In this document: positions 24,855 through 57,142 of the stretch, in pieces
How the letters are laid out: every line of letters starts with the position of its first letter
How positions within the stretch are numbered: position 1 is the first letter of the stretch
The notes under the pieces: model-generated
Database searches by the model: none
What the model was told of the DNA's origin: nothing
The model's input: only the letters and a program-made list of their open reading frames with translations
Assembly: GCF_031877795.1 (NCBI RefSeq)
Contig: NC_133954.1
Location: forward strand, 8,895,256 to 8,959,255
From: Strix aluco
Taxonomy: Eukaryota > Chordata > Aves > Strigiformes > Strigidae
Length of the DNA stretch: 64,000 bases
Reading direction: 5' to 3'
Program-made: the position numbers and the translations under genes

Positions 24855-25688
24855 GGAGTCACAGTTTGGGTGGGAAGGGAGCTTAAAGATCATCCAGTCC
24901 CACCCCCCGCCACAGGCAGGGACACCTTCCACTAGCCCAGGTTGCCCAAAGCCCCGTCCAACCTGGCCTTGAACCCTCCCAGGGAGGGGGCAGCCACAGC
25001 TCCTCTGGGCAACCTGTGCCAGGGCCTCCCCACCCTCACAGGGAAGAGTTTCTTCCTTAGATCTAATCTAAATCTCCCCTCTGTCAGTTTAAACCTGTTA
25101 CACCTCATCCTATCCCTACACCCCCTGATCAAGAGTCCCTCCCCCCTTTCCTGTAGCCCCTTTCAGTCCTGGGAGGCCGCTCTAAGGTCTCCCCAGAGCC
25201 TTCTCTTCTCCAGCTGAACCCCCCAACTCTCTCAGCCTGTCCTCACAGGGGGGTGCTCCAGCCCCCCCGAGCATCTTCATGGTCACCTCTGGCCCCGCTC
25301 GAGCAGGTCCGTGTCCTTCTGCTGTTGGTGCCCCCAGAGCTGGACCCAGCACTGCAGGGGTGTCTCCCAAGAGCGGAGCAGAGGGGGAGAATCCCCCCCC
25401 TCGCCCTGCTGCCCACACTTGCTGCAGCCCAGCACACGGGTGGCTTTCTGGGCTGCCAGCGCACATTGCTGGTTCAGGGTCAGTTTTCCATCCTCCAACC
25501 CCCCCCTCCAAGTCCTTCTCCTTGGGGCTGCTCTCAATCTACTCCTTGCCCAGCCTGAGTTTGTGCTGGGGATTCCCCCGGCCAACGTGCAAGCCCTTGC
25601 CCTTGTTGAACTGCAGGAGTTTTGCACGGGCCCACCTCTCCAGCCTGTCCAGGTGTCTCTGGATGGATCCCTTCCCTCCACATCCCGG
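24855..25688 (-). mobile_element. CR1 LINE, 5'-truncated 3' fragment
   Basis: About 830 bases matching the 3' part of chicken-repeat-1 in reverse orientation: the plus strand reads GCTTAAAGATCATCCAGTCC, then the GGACACCTTCCACTAG and TCTAATCTAAATCTCCCCTC words, and later the reverse-transcriptase C-terminal region (minus-strand words LTLNQQCALAAQKA and KDTDLLERGQR). The tail end is at the low coordinate. It lacks the 5' part, as most CR1 copies do, and has several indels, so it is an old dead copy. Confidence 0.92.
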
Positions 25689-28600
25689 TGAGGGGTACCG
25701 CAAGGAGCGTCACTCCAGGTTTTGGGCATTAGGACACTTATGGTCTCCTCCGTAGGTTGCTGCCACGACCAAATCTCAGCGCATCACCGACCTGCCTTGT
25801 AGCACAACTCTCACGTCCTACAAAGTTGTTCCTGTCTGCGACCAGGCTCGCCAAACCCCATCTTCAGTCTGCTGAGGAAAAACATGACCTCAAGCAACGG
25901 TGCCAGGCCCCAGCGTTTGCTAACGTCAGAGCAGCAGTTTGATGCTGGAGGACAAGCTTACACAGGACCGTGAAGCCTGCATACAAATTAATTATGCTGC
26001 AGTGGAAAGATGTCACAGCACTAAGCGTGCCGTAACGTAAGTCTTGGAGCAAAGCTGTAGCATTGTAAAACAAAAATGTGGCACAATACCAGCTGCAAAC
26101 ATTGTTAGCGGAGGCTGTGCTACGACAAGTAGTTACAAATTGCCGTGCAGCCGTTACACACTATTGCATTATACTGCAGAATAGTATTGTTCCACGGTGC
26201 TGCGATCGCGGGAAACCCACGGCAAGCTGCCATTCTTTGTTAGAGCCGTAAACAGTTCGTATTCACTAGAAAACTGCTTTTTAAAATAACGATTTCTTTT
26301 TACAAATTCTGCTTCTGAAGCAGCTGACTATAAATAACTAGTTCTCTTGGGGATAGTAACCGAACCCCTCGGGAGAGGTTTTCTTGCTGCTCCGAAGGCA
26401 GTTCCCATACGATGGCAGCAGAGGGCTGCAGCTGGTTTAAAGGACTTTTCCCCAGTAGGTTTTTTTTTTTTTCTCCCCAAAGACAGTTGTTTGTTTTGGT
26501 TTTTTTCTGGAACTTTATTGAAGGAAGAAATTTCCTTAGCGAAACTGAAATAGAAACAAACGAAAAATCAACCCCATGTATAATGATGGGGCATCATCTG
26601 ATAACGGCTGCTTAAATGAATGACAACGAGAGTGGGAATGCCATGATGATGTGACCATGATTGCAATATTTTTTTGTGAAAGATAAATTAGACAAGTGTG
26701 CAAAAATAATAGGCCTCCAAGGCATTTCTATGTAGACTGACTATCCAGTTGAGCAGCACCAGCTAGGTACAGCCTAAAGACTTACGTTGTCCCAGTTTCT
26801 TTTTCCATCTGGGAGATAGCTGGCAGTGCCTGGCCGAATCATTCTGCCTCTGTAAATCCTTCAGCAATTCCGTTGCACGCAGCGAGGTATCGTTCACCTC
26901 ATCCCCGTCGCTGCTTTGCTGGTTTGTGCCTCTGTGTTCTACCACAAAAGGGCTGCGTTTCAGGAATGCCAGAATAAAGAATTTCAGACTGCCACGCTTG
27001 TTCATTTATGCCAATATCAATGTTTCCAGTAGTTACCAGATACCATTGCTTGGGGAAAGAATATAATAAAACGGGACGTATATGGATTATCCTTCTTCTG
27101 GTACAGCTTTCCGGAGCCTGACGGTGGTTTAAGGGTTTCCCGAGTCTGAAGCTACATCCAGGCTCCCTCCCATGTTTAATATGCAGTGGTGGACCTACAT
27201 AAATACGTCTAACTACATAATGATTGGCATAATTAACGATAGCAACAGTGACACTGAGTTCTGCGGTTTAATTGCATTGTGTGGTAAAAGTATTATCTTG
27301 TGTTTGTTTTAAATTGGTTGAATGAGTCACAGTTGATTTATTTATTTTTTTTTCTTCATTTGAGGCTCTGTAATCTAGTCAGTGTTTGTAAACTGTTTTG
27401 AGATGACAGGATGAAAGCTAATAAGGAAAAAAGTACAATTGAGTTGTTATAAACTATGGCGATGGTTCTGCTAGAGTGCTAACTGCTTATTCTATGCATG
27501 AGTGGCCTTGCCTTGTGTACCTAATTTATCTTTGCCCTGCCTACACCGAACGTGTGAGCAACATTATGTAAGTCTGGTAAAAATATCAGTTGTGTCTCTG
27601 GTGCTCTGCTACTGTCAGTGGCAGAAACGGTGGCAACATTGAACTGACAAGAGCAGGACTGCGGCGGAGTCAGCTTTTCAAACGCCTGGGGTTTAGATGG
27701 CAGACACTTGCTGGTTGTTGTTTCTCCAAAGAGCCCGAGCACGTTAGGCTTCTGAAAGGATGCCTAGGAAGCTAGGAGGTAGCCCTAAGCGCGCCGAAGC
27801 CGTGTTTAAGCATGTCATTAAATTCCTCTGAAATGGCCATGTGGGCAAGTTCTAAATCTTTTGTGCTATTGAAACAGCACAGTTTTCAGTCATTATTTCA
27901 TTAATCACAGGCCTGATTTTCAGGAAAATCATGGGAGAGCCCTGTGATAGGAGCGGCACCTATATTTAAAAGTAAAACGGGGTGCAAATAGGAATTAAGA
28001 GCTTTTAGGGATACCTAAAGGAAGCTTTTGTGCACCGGGGTGGGGACTGGAGAAGCCCCTGGAAGGCCCCTTCCAGCTCGAATGATTCCAGGGTCTGGGA
28101 AGGGGCTCTGCAGTCTGTCAGGCCGGGACAAATTATGTCTGTTTTTGCCAGGGAAGGATTGTGTCTCACTCCCCTCCATCCTGCTCAAACGAGCCTTTTC
28201 CATTTTAGTCTCTGGGGGCAGGAGGTATGTGCCAAGCCAGTGTGTTCAGCCTCCCAAAACTGGCCTCATATATTACTTATTTAAGGTGTTTTTCCTTTTC
28301 TTTAGAAAATGTATTCTTCCTGTCTTCAGATATCCCCTCTCACCACAAGGGCTAGATGTAAATAACTAGAAAACTATTGAGCAACAGGCAGAAAGCTGGC
28401 ATTCTTCTGCGGTTTCTCGAATTGTTCTGGGGCATTAAAAGAAAACACCAAATGTGGGAGGCAAGAGACAATACTGGAAAAATTGCACCACTAGGACCAG
28501 CACTAATAAGAGCAGCATCTAGTGTGCTGTAAGCATTACAAAATGCAAATAATAGTAATATAAACTGCAGAAGAAAGACATAATGCCTCCAAGTTTTGTG

Positions 28601-29584
28601 TCACTTTGTATGCAGTCTTAGGCAGTGAAATTTCTGCAGTACTTACCCTGTTTAAATCAAATTTTTCCTCATTTGCCAAATGTTTATTCTCTCTCGAGGT
28701 TTCATTGAAACTCTGAAATGTTATTAAGGCGCTTAGATACAGCCTTTCATTTATACTTGAAGAAAGCAGTTTAAGGCTTGTTACAAAATGATAAAAGTAC
28801 ACAATTAGTGGGGAATTGTTGACTCATCCAGCACAGGCTCTGCTCTGCGTTGTGCAAGGGTATGGAGCGAATTGAGGCATTGTTTTGTATCATCCTTCTT
28901 AATGAATTCTCAGGATAAAATCTCCATGCCCTCCTTGGCTGGCATTTCTATTGAAGGACCGGCGGCAGAGTGTGGAAGGGCTGATGTATGGCACAGGGCT
29001 AAGAAGGGCAGGGATGTATACATCCAGCGTCCCAGACCTCGGAAATGGTTTCATCTGCTGAGGAGCTGATCAGAATTTTGATAACACAAAGCCCAATTTT
29101 ATTGTTATTTTGCTTGCGGAACTGTGCAGCGATACGGATGAGACGCAGCTGGAGGAATTAAAAGGAAAAAAAAGATAATGGAAAATTTAACAAAAAAATA
29201 GGTAAACAGGGAAAAAAATAAGAGGTAATTATTTAATACATTCCATGCACTGAAGGACTGAGGTTAATCATGGCCTGGCTGCTCTGATGCTCACTGCAGT
29301 TCTGTGATGCTGCATCATCCGTGTCCTCACTGCAATATCAAACCCAAGCGTCATCCTGTTGAAACTTAGGGCTGCAGAAAACCACAGCAGGATCTTCACT
29401 AATACACAGAATTTCCAGATGTCCTTGTTGCTCTTAGGATCATAAGTGTCTTGGTTTGGGGCACGTGAGGCAGAAGCAGATTTAATGCCAGGACTTGCCA
29501 TTTTCTCCCTGCATCTTCCACCTCATTTTGGACAGTGATGGTGACTGAGATAAATTAACAATGCTCTGGCCTTCTACCATGCCT

Positions 29585-29760
29585 GTCAACCAAGGATCTT
29601 AAAGCACTTTGCGTGCATTAAATCACAGAGCTGTGTAACGTGCCCTGTGGAGGAGGTAACCCTTATCTAAATAATGCTGAAGCAGGAGGAGCCGAGGGAC
29701 TTCTTCAAGGTTGTTTAGAAGATACTGGAGGCAGCATCCAGAGTCCCAGCTCTTGCTTCC
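29585..29760. mobile_element. Ancient amniote SINE-like fragment
   Basis: The words AAGGATCTTAAAGCACTTTG and GTGGAGGAGGTAACCCTTAT follow the order seen in MIR-type/AmnSINE tails (a CAAAGCGCTTTACAAA-like word, then a gap, then a GAGGTAGGTAA-like word). Strongly diverged; family assignment is approximate. Confidence 0.4.
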
Positions 29761-32454
29761 TGGCTTAGATGATGGCACTAAATGTTTGGATGGAGAAAAT
29801 GTAGGACTGAAAGAGGCAAGGCAGTGGGTGGATGAGGTGGATGCAAAGGTGGTGCAGGTTTGTGCCCTGTGTATATTGTTGATATTTCATCAGATATTAA
29901 AGGTTTACCTCGCATCAGAGTTGTTCCTCTGCAGTTGTCAAATCTAGCTGAGGATCTGGCCTCTAGATTTTCCAGTCTGCTCCTTCCTTATAAATAGTCC
30001 TTATATTTTTCCTATCTTCAGCTTCTCTCCATCTTCCAGTTTTGCAGAGAAATAGAGACCAGCACAAAAAAAGAAGTGGATTACTAAGAATTCATTAGCA
30101 TCTCAAATCAAGTTCCTCTGGTTTTCTGTAGAGCTGAGCAAACCTGTCAGAGTGTAACTGGTGCTCTTCCTTTCTGCTTCTTTTTAAGATGCAATGTTCA
30201 GCCCTAAGCAGATGGGAACCTGTCAGCACAACATGGAGATAATTACCCGTTTGAGCCATGGGAAGCTTCATAACAGATAGGAAGTTATTGCAGCCAATAC
30301 CACTCTGTTTTATGATCTTATCAGTTTTCTCAGGCTGAGCATATTGGTAGGCCCTATTATTCCTTTGAAGAAACACCAAGAAAAACCTTGTTTCCGTAGG
30401 GATGCAAATTCTCGTCGAAGTTACAGAGCAACTCCGCAGAAGCCCAGGCGGCTGTCCTGTCTGGGGAGGGAAAATAATCTGGCCTGCAATAGAGGCGTGG
30501 AAATATCAAGAAAGTGCAGTAACAAGGGATAGCGTAAATGTTAAAGAAATTAACCTGATGATTGCTTCAGGCTCTGTCTTGCTCTTCACTGCTGCGTGTT
30601 AAGCAGTCCCGTGTTCCCAGGACCAAAGCTCGTGGCACAGGCTGTTTCCTGGAGATTCACGTGCAACCTCGTGCATCTCTATTGCTGTCAGACACCTCCA
30701 GGCATCACTTGCCTGCTTTGCCAACAGCCGGAGCTATCACAGATCTTCGTTTCTTTGTGAACAGTCAGGCACGTTGAGTTATCCCCACCTCCGTCAGCTA
30801 GAAAGGGTGAAGGAGTTCACAAATTCTCACCCTGGGTTTTCTTATTATTTTGTAGGTCTGTAGGCTGGCAGAGTTAAAAATCCTTCTGCAGCAAAGTGGA
30901 GTCATGGAAATAACCTTCAAGAGCAGGTACCAGGAAGCCAGTACTTGTGTGCAGGTGTCACAGAGCATGAAATCTGCTATTATTCTTAAAAGAATAGCAA
31001 ACCCGCTCTTTTCAGTACTTTAAAAAGAAAAAAAAAAAAAAAGAAAACAAATATAAAAGGCTTTCTTTTTTCTTTATCACAGCAATCCTGAAATTTTATT
31101 AGTTACGTATTTTGTGCAGAGGAAAAGGGCTTTATAGGCATCCTGCCAGCACATGCTGAAGATTTTGTCAGGTTTTAAAAAATGTAACAAAGCCACACAT
31201 CAATTTTTATAACTTTATGTTCAAATTAAGGAGGGGACCAACAAATTTTAGCTCAGTTTTTCTGCGAAAATTGCTGCCTGCTCTGACCTGGTTGCTAAAC
31301 AATCAGGATTTGTTGTGTAAAAAGGAAAAGATAAGACAAATAAACCCAGCCTTTGGAAAATTTTCAGTACGTGAATTGAGTTCACAAGTTCTTCCTCATC
31401 CTTTTGTAATGAGAAAGTTGTGGGAGGAGATGAAGGTTATTGCAGAGATCCTCTCGTGATAGCTGAATGGAAATGTGCAGGTGTTTTCTGCTTCCTTAGA
31501 TCCAGCCTGTTAGCTGAGCCTTTTTTGGGAGCTGTGCTGATAATTATCACACTACAGGATGCCACCCTCTAATCTTTCCCTATCTGCCGTTTGAGAGAGT
31601 GGTGCGGAGCTTAAGATAGTAATTTGTGGTGGCAGAAACATCGCTTGAGCCGTTTGAAAGCCGGCTGGCAGAAGCGTGCCAGCGCGCAGGGGGGAAAGTA
31701 CATCTGCAGGGGACTGCCAACGGGCGGGGGGGCATCACCGCTGCAATTTTAGCATAGCCTTTGGATCAGTAATTTTGTAATTCAGTCTGATTACGGGATG
31801 AAAAGAGTCGCGCTCTTAAGTTTTCTGGGGAACTACCTGCCTGAAATACCGACGGCCCTTGCTGCAGGCGCCAGCTGAATTTTGTCCTGGCCAGCACCCA
31901 GCAGGTTCACCCGCAGACCCTGCAGATGTTTACGGCAGCGGTTCACCCTTCGCGGGGCCCTGCTGACGGGGAGGCAGAGAGGTGGCTGAGCAAGGCAAAT
32001 AGCTGGTGTGTCAGAGAGAGAAGGGTGTGCTTCTGGGTGTGCAAATACATTTCCCTTTGCTGAACGCAACAACAAAAAAAATCTGTTTCTCACACCCATG
32101 GGCCAGAAATGTATTTTATGCAAACTAATAAAATTGTCTCACAAAGATAAAAACAAACCCAGCGTTATAATTGGCTTCATGGCTTCCCTCAAACCTGTTC
32201 CGGGGTTTGTCTGAGCCCCACTTTGGGTGAGTGCTGCTGCCACCCGCCCCAGCTGTGGCGAGCGTGAGCTTTATGTATTCCAGTCAGACAGGTTGACTAC
32301 AGCGGCACCCGTTCCTCCTCTCTAAAGCTGACTCGAGAAGATTTCTAAATTCTTTTAGTGAGTGTAAGAGATTTAAAAAACAGCTTCTGAGATGATGCGT
32401 GTATGATGTTTGCAATCACCTTAGCAAGTAGTTCCCCACCACCTTGAAAACACC

Positions 32455-32640
32455 TTTCCCCTGAGCACCTGTCAGTATCTTACAAATATTAGCAAATTTA
32501 CTATTTGTTTGTGAGAAAGGAAATTATTCCCATCCTTCCTTTCTAGGTGAGGCAACCCGAGGCATAAAGACATTTAATATACAACCAGGCAAGGACTTCA
32601 GGAGCCCTAATTCCCTGCTCCCAGTTGTAACCAAAGCTTA
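32455..32640. mobile_element. Ancient amniote SINE-like fragment
   Basis: Contains TCTTACAAATATTAGCAAAT, then GAAATTATTCCCATCC, then GAGGCAACCCGAGGCATAAA, the order of a MIR-type element (fraction of the TTATCCCCATTTTACAGATG / ACTGAGGCACAGAG words). Highly diverged. Confidence 0.45.
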
Positions 32641-32930
32641 ATTCCACAGCACTTGTAAAATGCAGATTCAGAGCTGTGCATCTATTTGAGATTTTATTCC
32701 ACCACCCACAGGCCCTTTTGTAGCAATCTGCTCCCTACTTGCTTTCAGTGCTATTAATTATGGTTCAGCATGCTGTTGTACCTGAGGTTGCAGTTGCATT
32801 TCCAGGGTATAAACCCTTGTTTATTTGCATAATGGCTAAAGTCTTTTTCCCCCTGTTTCTGGGATGTTGTCTAGTGTGACAACGATTTGTTCAGGAGAGC
32901 TGACATTTTTGCATATTATAAAGTATTTGC

Positions 32931-32989
32931 TTGTGTGTGTGTACATGTATATATATAAAAATAGAATATATATATTCTAATTATATATC
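32931..32989. repeat. (TG)/(TA) microsatellite
   Basis: TG repeats passing into TATATA runs interrupted by AAAATAGAA. Confidence 0.9.
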
Positions 32990-33269
32990 TGCTGCATTTC
33001 TGCTCAGAGAAATAGAGCAAGGCATTGGGAGAGTAGAATTCTTTGATCATGTTTAAATTAATTTCTCTGGTTTCTCCCAACCTGGAAAAGACTCTGGGGG
33101 AAGAGGGGATGAACAGGGTGTGAGGGGCTTGGGAAGGTGAAAGGGAAAATGAGAAGAAGCTGATATATTACTTCTTTTTCCAATATTGCAACATGGTCAT
33201 AGCCATTGAAAGGAGGTATAAAAAATACTGACGTTCACTTTGGAACAGCAGCAGGGACAAAGTTACGCT

Positions 33270-33480
33270 TAGAAAATTGTGCATGAAGCTCCTCGAGCAG
33301 AATCAAGGCCCAGAACAGTATATGTGCATGCTAGGAAAGAGCCCCGGGCTGGGGAGTTTACAATTTAACCAGCCACAGGCAAAACACGGTGGTGTTGTTC
33401 ATATATTACAGACGAGCAACTGAGATACCAGGAGATCTTCTATCATCGGAGACTTCCGACTCCTGGCCCACAACCCAGTA
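33270..33480. mobile_element. Ancient MIR1-like amniote SINE fragment
   Basis: Holds AGAGCCCCGGGCTGGGGAGT then TTTACAATTTAA, resembling the AAAGAGCTTACAATCTAA word of MIR1-type amniote SINEs, followed at the expected distance by ATTACAGACGAGCAACTGAG. Diverged and without intact ends. Confidence 0.5.
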
Positions 33481-35622
33481 CCTTAACAGCTCCGTCCTGC
33501 CTCTGCGAACAGCCCCGGTATGTCTCTGACGAGGCTCACGCTGACCTCTCGTAGGGGATGTGAAGCAGGACGGAATTGCTCCAATTTCTGTGCTGCTGTG
33601 GGAATTTCTGTGTGGTACAGCAGCTGGCAGGGTAAGCACGTGGAGAGGGCTACGGGTAGGTCCTTGTGCTGGCTCTGTCCTTATCAGCTGCTCGAGGTGT
33701 AACACGCATGGAAGCGGTGCTGTCAGAGCTCCCCCGGGGTTCAATCTACTGATATCCGTAGTTAATTGCAAGATGGGCCTTTTCCTACAGTTCATCATCT
33801 CCTTTCAGTTACTGCATCATGCCAATTTGTTCGTGCTTTTGATGTACAATAGCGATGTGCGTGGAGGTGCTACCCAGAGGTCTCAGATAATGACCTTTAA
33901 AGTGATTTACATTTCTGAACTAATTTGGTGCTAATGCAGAGATCAAAGCACTTAACCTGACTACTGTCAAAAAGTCAAATGGGCCAAGCAAACTTCATTG
34001 TTCAAGCTGAGAAGCCTGCAAAAAAAATCTAAATAAGCTGAGCAGAATAAAATGAGAAGAAAATTACAGTCTTGATTCAAACCTCAATTACATTAGTTTT
34101 TATCCTAGAGATGTCCTGGGAACACCTCCTGATAATGATGTGTTATTACTAAGACAGAAAAGGATGTCTTAAAAAAAAAATCCTTGTATTCTTACAATGT
34201 CAGTTGAAAGAATACAAGATGAAAATAATTCCCATCCCGCTTAGAAGTTCACATAACATGACCAATAATCCTTTGCATGTTTTATTTTGAAAACAAAGCA
34301 GTCCAAAAGGAAGATTTTTTTTTAATATTAAGACTGTGTTCCATGCAGATAATCCATAGTAAATACATTGCATTAAAAGACAGTTAAAGTGCCTTTAGTC
34401 CCTCAAAATAGTCCAACTGTGCTGTAAATTCAAGTATGTGGAAAGTAGGCCTTTAGTTATTAAGAGAATATTTTTTGATCTGGGTCCTGCTCCCACTGAT
34501 GTCAAAAATGGGGGGGTTAGCCCCCAACTTTCACAGGAGCAGAACCAACCAACCTCTCGTTGGTCTCCGATAAACCCTGCGCTGTGTTTTCCCAACTGCT
34601 GAACGCAGGCGAGTGGCCAAGGCGCAGACACGTGATGCCATTTTCTGCCTGATGACAGGCAGCTGCCTTACGCCCGAACGATGTGCTCAGCAGTCGCCAC
34701 AAACTGCCAGGGCACGGTGCTTGGAAAGACAAATGAGGAGCCGTAGCAGTTGTTTGTGTTTTGCATCTTCTTTTAACCAGCTGAGCAGCGGACTGAGCAC
34801 AGCTAACAGCCCCAGCCCATTTGATAGCTATAAAATATACAGGTCAATATACACATGTACATTATGCAGTCTGCTTTGAAGCAAGCCCCAATGCTGGGTT
34901 CATCAGAATCCAGAGGAAAACCTCAGGATGTGGCTAGAGAAGCCACACGATTAAAAGCAAAATCAACCTCTTTTTATGCCATAGTTGCCATCATCACGTT
35001 CTTGCTTCGGCACTCGAGACTACCAAGATTAACCGGCATCTTGAAGTCAGAGTTACACAGGTAGGAAGGGAGTGTTGATCCTGAGGTGTTTGACTTGGTG
35101 CAGCCAGCATTAAACTTGCACCCAGACTCTCCTCTTCAACATTAGAGCAGTACTTGTTGATGGTAAAGACATTTTTCTCTTTCTTCTAGGCATCGGCAAT
35201 GCCACCATTACATTTTCCAGAATTTAATAGAAAACCTCTTCTCTTCCGCTACAAAGCCATGTGCAAAGAATATTGCTGACTCACGAGCTTCCCAGATGGG
35301 TACTTCAGGTGCCCAGAGCTACACCTCATGTCGAAAGGTAGGACAGAATATTCTTTTTCTCCTTCTTGAGACACAGCAAGGTTCTCCAGGCTGGGCAGTG
35401 GGAGATGCTGGTTGGATCCAGACGTTCAGCTCCGAGCACGCACATGACTATGGGCAGTAAATTCTCCACCTACTCTACCACAAGGTCTTAGAGATGGTGA
35501 ATTGGAGCCGTTAATGCTCTACCTGACAATACCCCAAACCACATTCCTCAGTAGAAGGTAGACCAGTCATCTGGTGCACAGCTACAGAAAAGCCTGGTTT
35601 GTTTTGTTTCTTTCCTTAAAGG

Positions 35623-35647
35623 AAAAAAAAAAAAAAAAAAAAAAAAA
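35623..35647. repeat. Poly-A run
   Basis: Twenty-five consecutive A on the plus strand; a second run of 24 A lies at 36507-36530. Either may be the tail of a decayed retroposed element but no body is recognisable. Confidence 0.85.
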
Positions 35648-36137
35648 GCCTTTTTAACTCCAGGCACTCAGAACTTGGCTTCTCCCCTGAAGTACAGGTG
35701 TCTTACGTATCTCAGCCATTTCTGTGCTATGGCACTTGGATGTTGTTATTCTCCACCTGAGTATCTGATCCTCTTCTGAATCCTTCTAAGATCCTGGCTG
35801 CAGTAATGCACCAGTGATTTATACAGCTCAATTGCACACTATTTAAAGTCTCATTCCTTCTAAATTCTCAGCATTCCAGAACTCTTGGCTGTTACCTAGC
35901 ATTTCTAGGGGTAAGAGGAGTACCTAAAATCTTGCTGTTACTGTGTGTGCATGTTCAGAAAAACAGTAAAAACAAGGCCATTACTTGAAAAGAGTTAAAT
36001 CCAGAGAAAACTCCTTACCAGCTCATAACCATTTCAAAGGAGATCAGATCCTAGGCAAAAACTAGATGACAGCATCCCTTTGAATTCTTTCTACTTCAGG
36101 GAAACAGGGGGAAAAAACCAACCTTCCAGTTGCAAGC

Positions 36138-38062
36138 TTTATTTGGGAATAAAGTTTATCTTCAAAATATGTCTAAAGAGAGACTGTCTGAGCCTTAACA
36201 ACTTGGCACGGCTCAGTCTGACTTACCCTGTTTGAGCGTTTTGGTGCCTTTATGCCATAATAAGATGCAGCAAAAGTCTCCCTAGTGGCTATGTATGAGA
36301 AAGTATAATCTGGGGTCTAAATGCCACAAAGCATCCATATTTATCTTTAATGGCTATATAAATTCAGCAGATGAGAAGGAAAACATTAATTAGACAGACC
36401 CTGCCTTTGGCAGTAATCACCACCAGTGACAGCTGAACCAGCCAGTGGATAAAATATGCACCAAACATGATTATCAGAATAAATAACTGAGGATCAAGGG
36501 AAAATTAAAAAAAAAAAAAAAAAAAAAAAAGGAAAAGAAGCCCCATACAACCAACACCTTTTTTTGGTGGGGGAAAGAAAACTTTACCTTACACTGGACT
36601 TTGGTCTCTTTTTTTATACAAACTTTCCTCAGTTTAGGGCCCAATCCTGCAGCTGGTGTCTGTGGAAGTAGGGTAGAGTGTTTCTGCAGATTAGTCTTGA
36701 ATTCTGATTGCACAGAAGGAGTAGAAAACCCTGAGAAAGCCCTTAGGCAGGGTCAGATTCTGGAATCTCAAAGCCCTTAGTCAGGGTTAGATTCTGGAAT
36801 CATGATATACGTACAAATCCAGACCAGGGCCTATCACAGACGTCACAAAATAAACAAATAGAAAAAAATTCCACTGACTTGAGTAGACTCTAAAAACTAT
36901 GATGTTAACAAGGTGATTTTCAGATTTTCAACGGTGTCAAGGCGTGTATGCCTTTACTCCTTATTTATGTGAAATGCCCATGAAGGAGCTCGGATTTACT
37001 TCAGGATTTAGCCCGTGGGAGGACACTGCTTTCACTAGTCCCCTTTCTCTTCCACCAAAACCTACTCTGTTCCTGCTGGATTAGTGGCCACATCATGAGG
37101 ACATATTTTGAAGGAATCTTAAGATGTTTTTCACACTCTGTCTCCTTTGGGCTAAGGGTCATAGTAATTTAGCAAACTAGTTAGATGCCAAAAAGTGCAT
37201 CAGAGCTGTTGGCTCACAAACATCCTGAAGGTGAATCCTCCGCAGGGTTTTGCCCTTAAAATAGATCAGGTTTCCCCTTCTCCAGAGCCAGGGGGTGGAA
37301 GCTGTTTGCTTTGAAGGGAGAGGAGGGGAGGGAGTTGCAGCTGTGGTGGTGGAAGACCAACTGCAGGATGAAAAGACAAGGGCTCAAGGCTTCTCAGCCA
37401 TGAGGACAAAATTAAATGTCGCCTGCCCCAAAAGAAGGTGAAGGGGAGAGTGGAGAAAGGGACAGAGCTGGGAGAGAGGGGATGGGAGAGGGGAGGTGAG
37501 CCCTGGAGAGCCAACCTTGCCTCTCTGGGCCACCAACAGCCCCTACCCCTACCCACCCAGCCTCTCCCTGGAGAGGGGAAGAGGCAACCAGCCGACTTTC
37601 CTGAGTGCGGGCAGAGCCAGTGTGCAGCAAAAATCAACAGTTTTGCTGTCCCCAAGGGCCTGCTGCTTGAAGCAACTGCGTATTTTGCCCATACCGAGAT
37701 TTGTCCCCTCTTTGCTGCCCCTGTTAAGAGTCCTGGTGGAGGAGGGAAGAGGTCAGCCACACACAGCGGGGAAAAAACCCAACCACAAAACAAAAAACCC
37801 ACGCCAAACCAAAACTTTGACTGCGTTTTTTTCTACCACCACATCCAGGGCTTCAGTGCGGGGCTGCAGGCTCTGCTGTCCCGTGGGGAATCCAGGCAAG
37901 TCCAGCCTCACATCACCCTGACTCTTTCTTTCCAAATGCTCCATTGGGTCTTTTTCCTCTACTTGCCGTTTCTTTTCCAAGAGGGGAAAGACTTTGCAAT
38001 AGAATAACAGAAGACTCCAACACTTGAGACATGGGAGGTTCGAGACGCAGGGAGAGAAGCGC
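36138..38062 (-). other. PLXDC1: PLXDC1 3' UTR (candidate extent)
   Basis: Below the PLXDC1 stop the first minus-strand AATAAA is at 36138-36143 (an ATTAAA variant lies near 36345). The stretch 37300-37500 is strongly purine-rich on the plus strand. No splice pair or coding exon seen. The extent is inferred only from the signal. Confidence 0.4.
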
Positions 38063-56289
<18,227 letters not shown>

Positions 56290-57065
56290 GGTGGGGGCGG
56301 GGGGCCCCGCTCGGCCCCGGCTCTGGGGGTTTTTTGGGGGGGGGGGGGGCTCAGCGCCCCGCCATGGGCCGGCACCCCCGGGGAGCCGCGTACGGAGCCG
56401 GAGCGGGAGCGGGTGCCGGAGCCCGGGCGGGAACCGGGGGTGGCGCCGGGGGTGGGGCCGGGGGTGGGGCTGGAGCCGGGGGCAGGACACCCCCCCCCAC
56501 GCCCCCCCCCGACCCCGAAGTGGGGGCTCGGGCAGTGTCCCCCCACCCCGGGTAGGGCTGGCGGCTGCCCCGAGCCTGCGCTGCACCCCCCACCCCCCCC
56601 GGAAAGGGGTCTCCATATGCTGACCCCCCCCTCCATGTGCTGACCCCCACCATGTGCCGACAACCCCCCCAGCAACACGGGGAGGGGGGCAACAATGAGG
56701 CTGGGGGGTCCCCACTGCGGGCAGCCGGGGGTCGGTGACCCCGCACCGGGCTGCGGGGGGGGGGGGGCAGTGTGCCTGGCTGAGCCCCCCCAGCCCCGGG
56801 TCGGGGGGGTACGTGGCCCCCCCAGCCCAGCCCGTGGCCTTGCCTGTCCCCACACGCTGCCCTCGGGGACAAGGAGCCGGAGCAGCCGCAGGGCAATGGC
56901 AGCCACCATGTTTGGGGGGGGTCCAGCACCCCTCGCCCCCCCCCGGGGTCCACCCACCCACCCACCCACCCGCACAGGGGATGCGTCTCCGCAGCAGATG
57001 TGTTTGTCCCCCCAGTTTTTCCCTTTGTAGCAGGAGCACTGGTTACTGGGGGCGCTGGGGGCGGT

Positions 57066-57142
57066 GGGGTGGGGGTCACAGGGTTGGGGGGGTCACAGGG
57101 TGGGGGGTCACAGGGTGGGGGGGGGTCACAGTGGGGGGGTCC
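57066..57142. repeat. Minisatellite, unit GGGGGTCACAGGGTG
   Basis: About four imperfect units of 15-20 bases with varying G-run length. Confidence 0.8.

Larger units (their letters stand above)
25689..36137. other. Gene-free interval between FBXO47 and PLXDC1
   Basis: Roughly 10.4 kb without a recognisable coding exon on either strand. It holds old SINE-like fragments (listed separately), an AT microsatellite and long A runs. Scattered frames of 60-130 codons lack splice context, codon bias or family resemblance. Confidence 0.6.

Noticed and set aside
25283-25729. 148-codon minus-strand frame
   Set aside because: It is the reverse-transcriptase C-terminal remnant of the truncated CR1, not a host gene.
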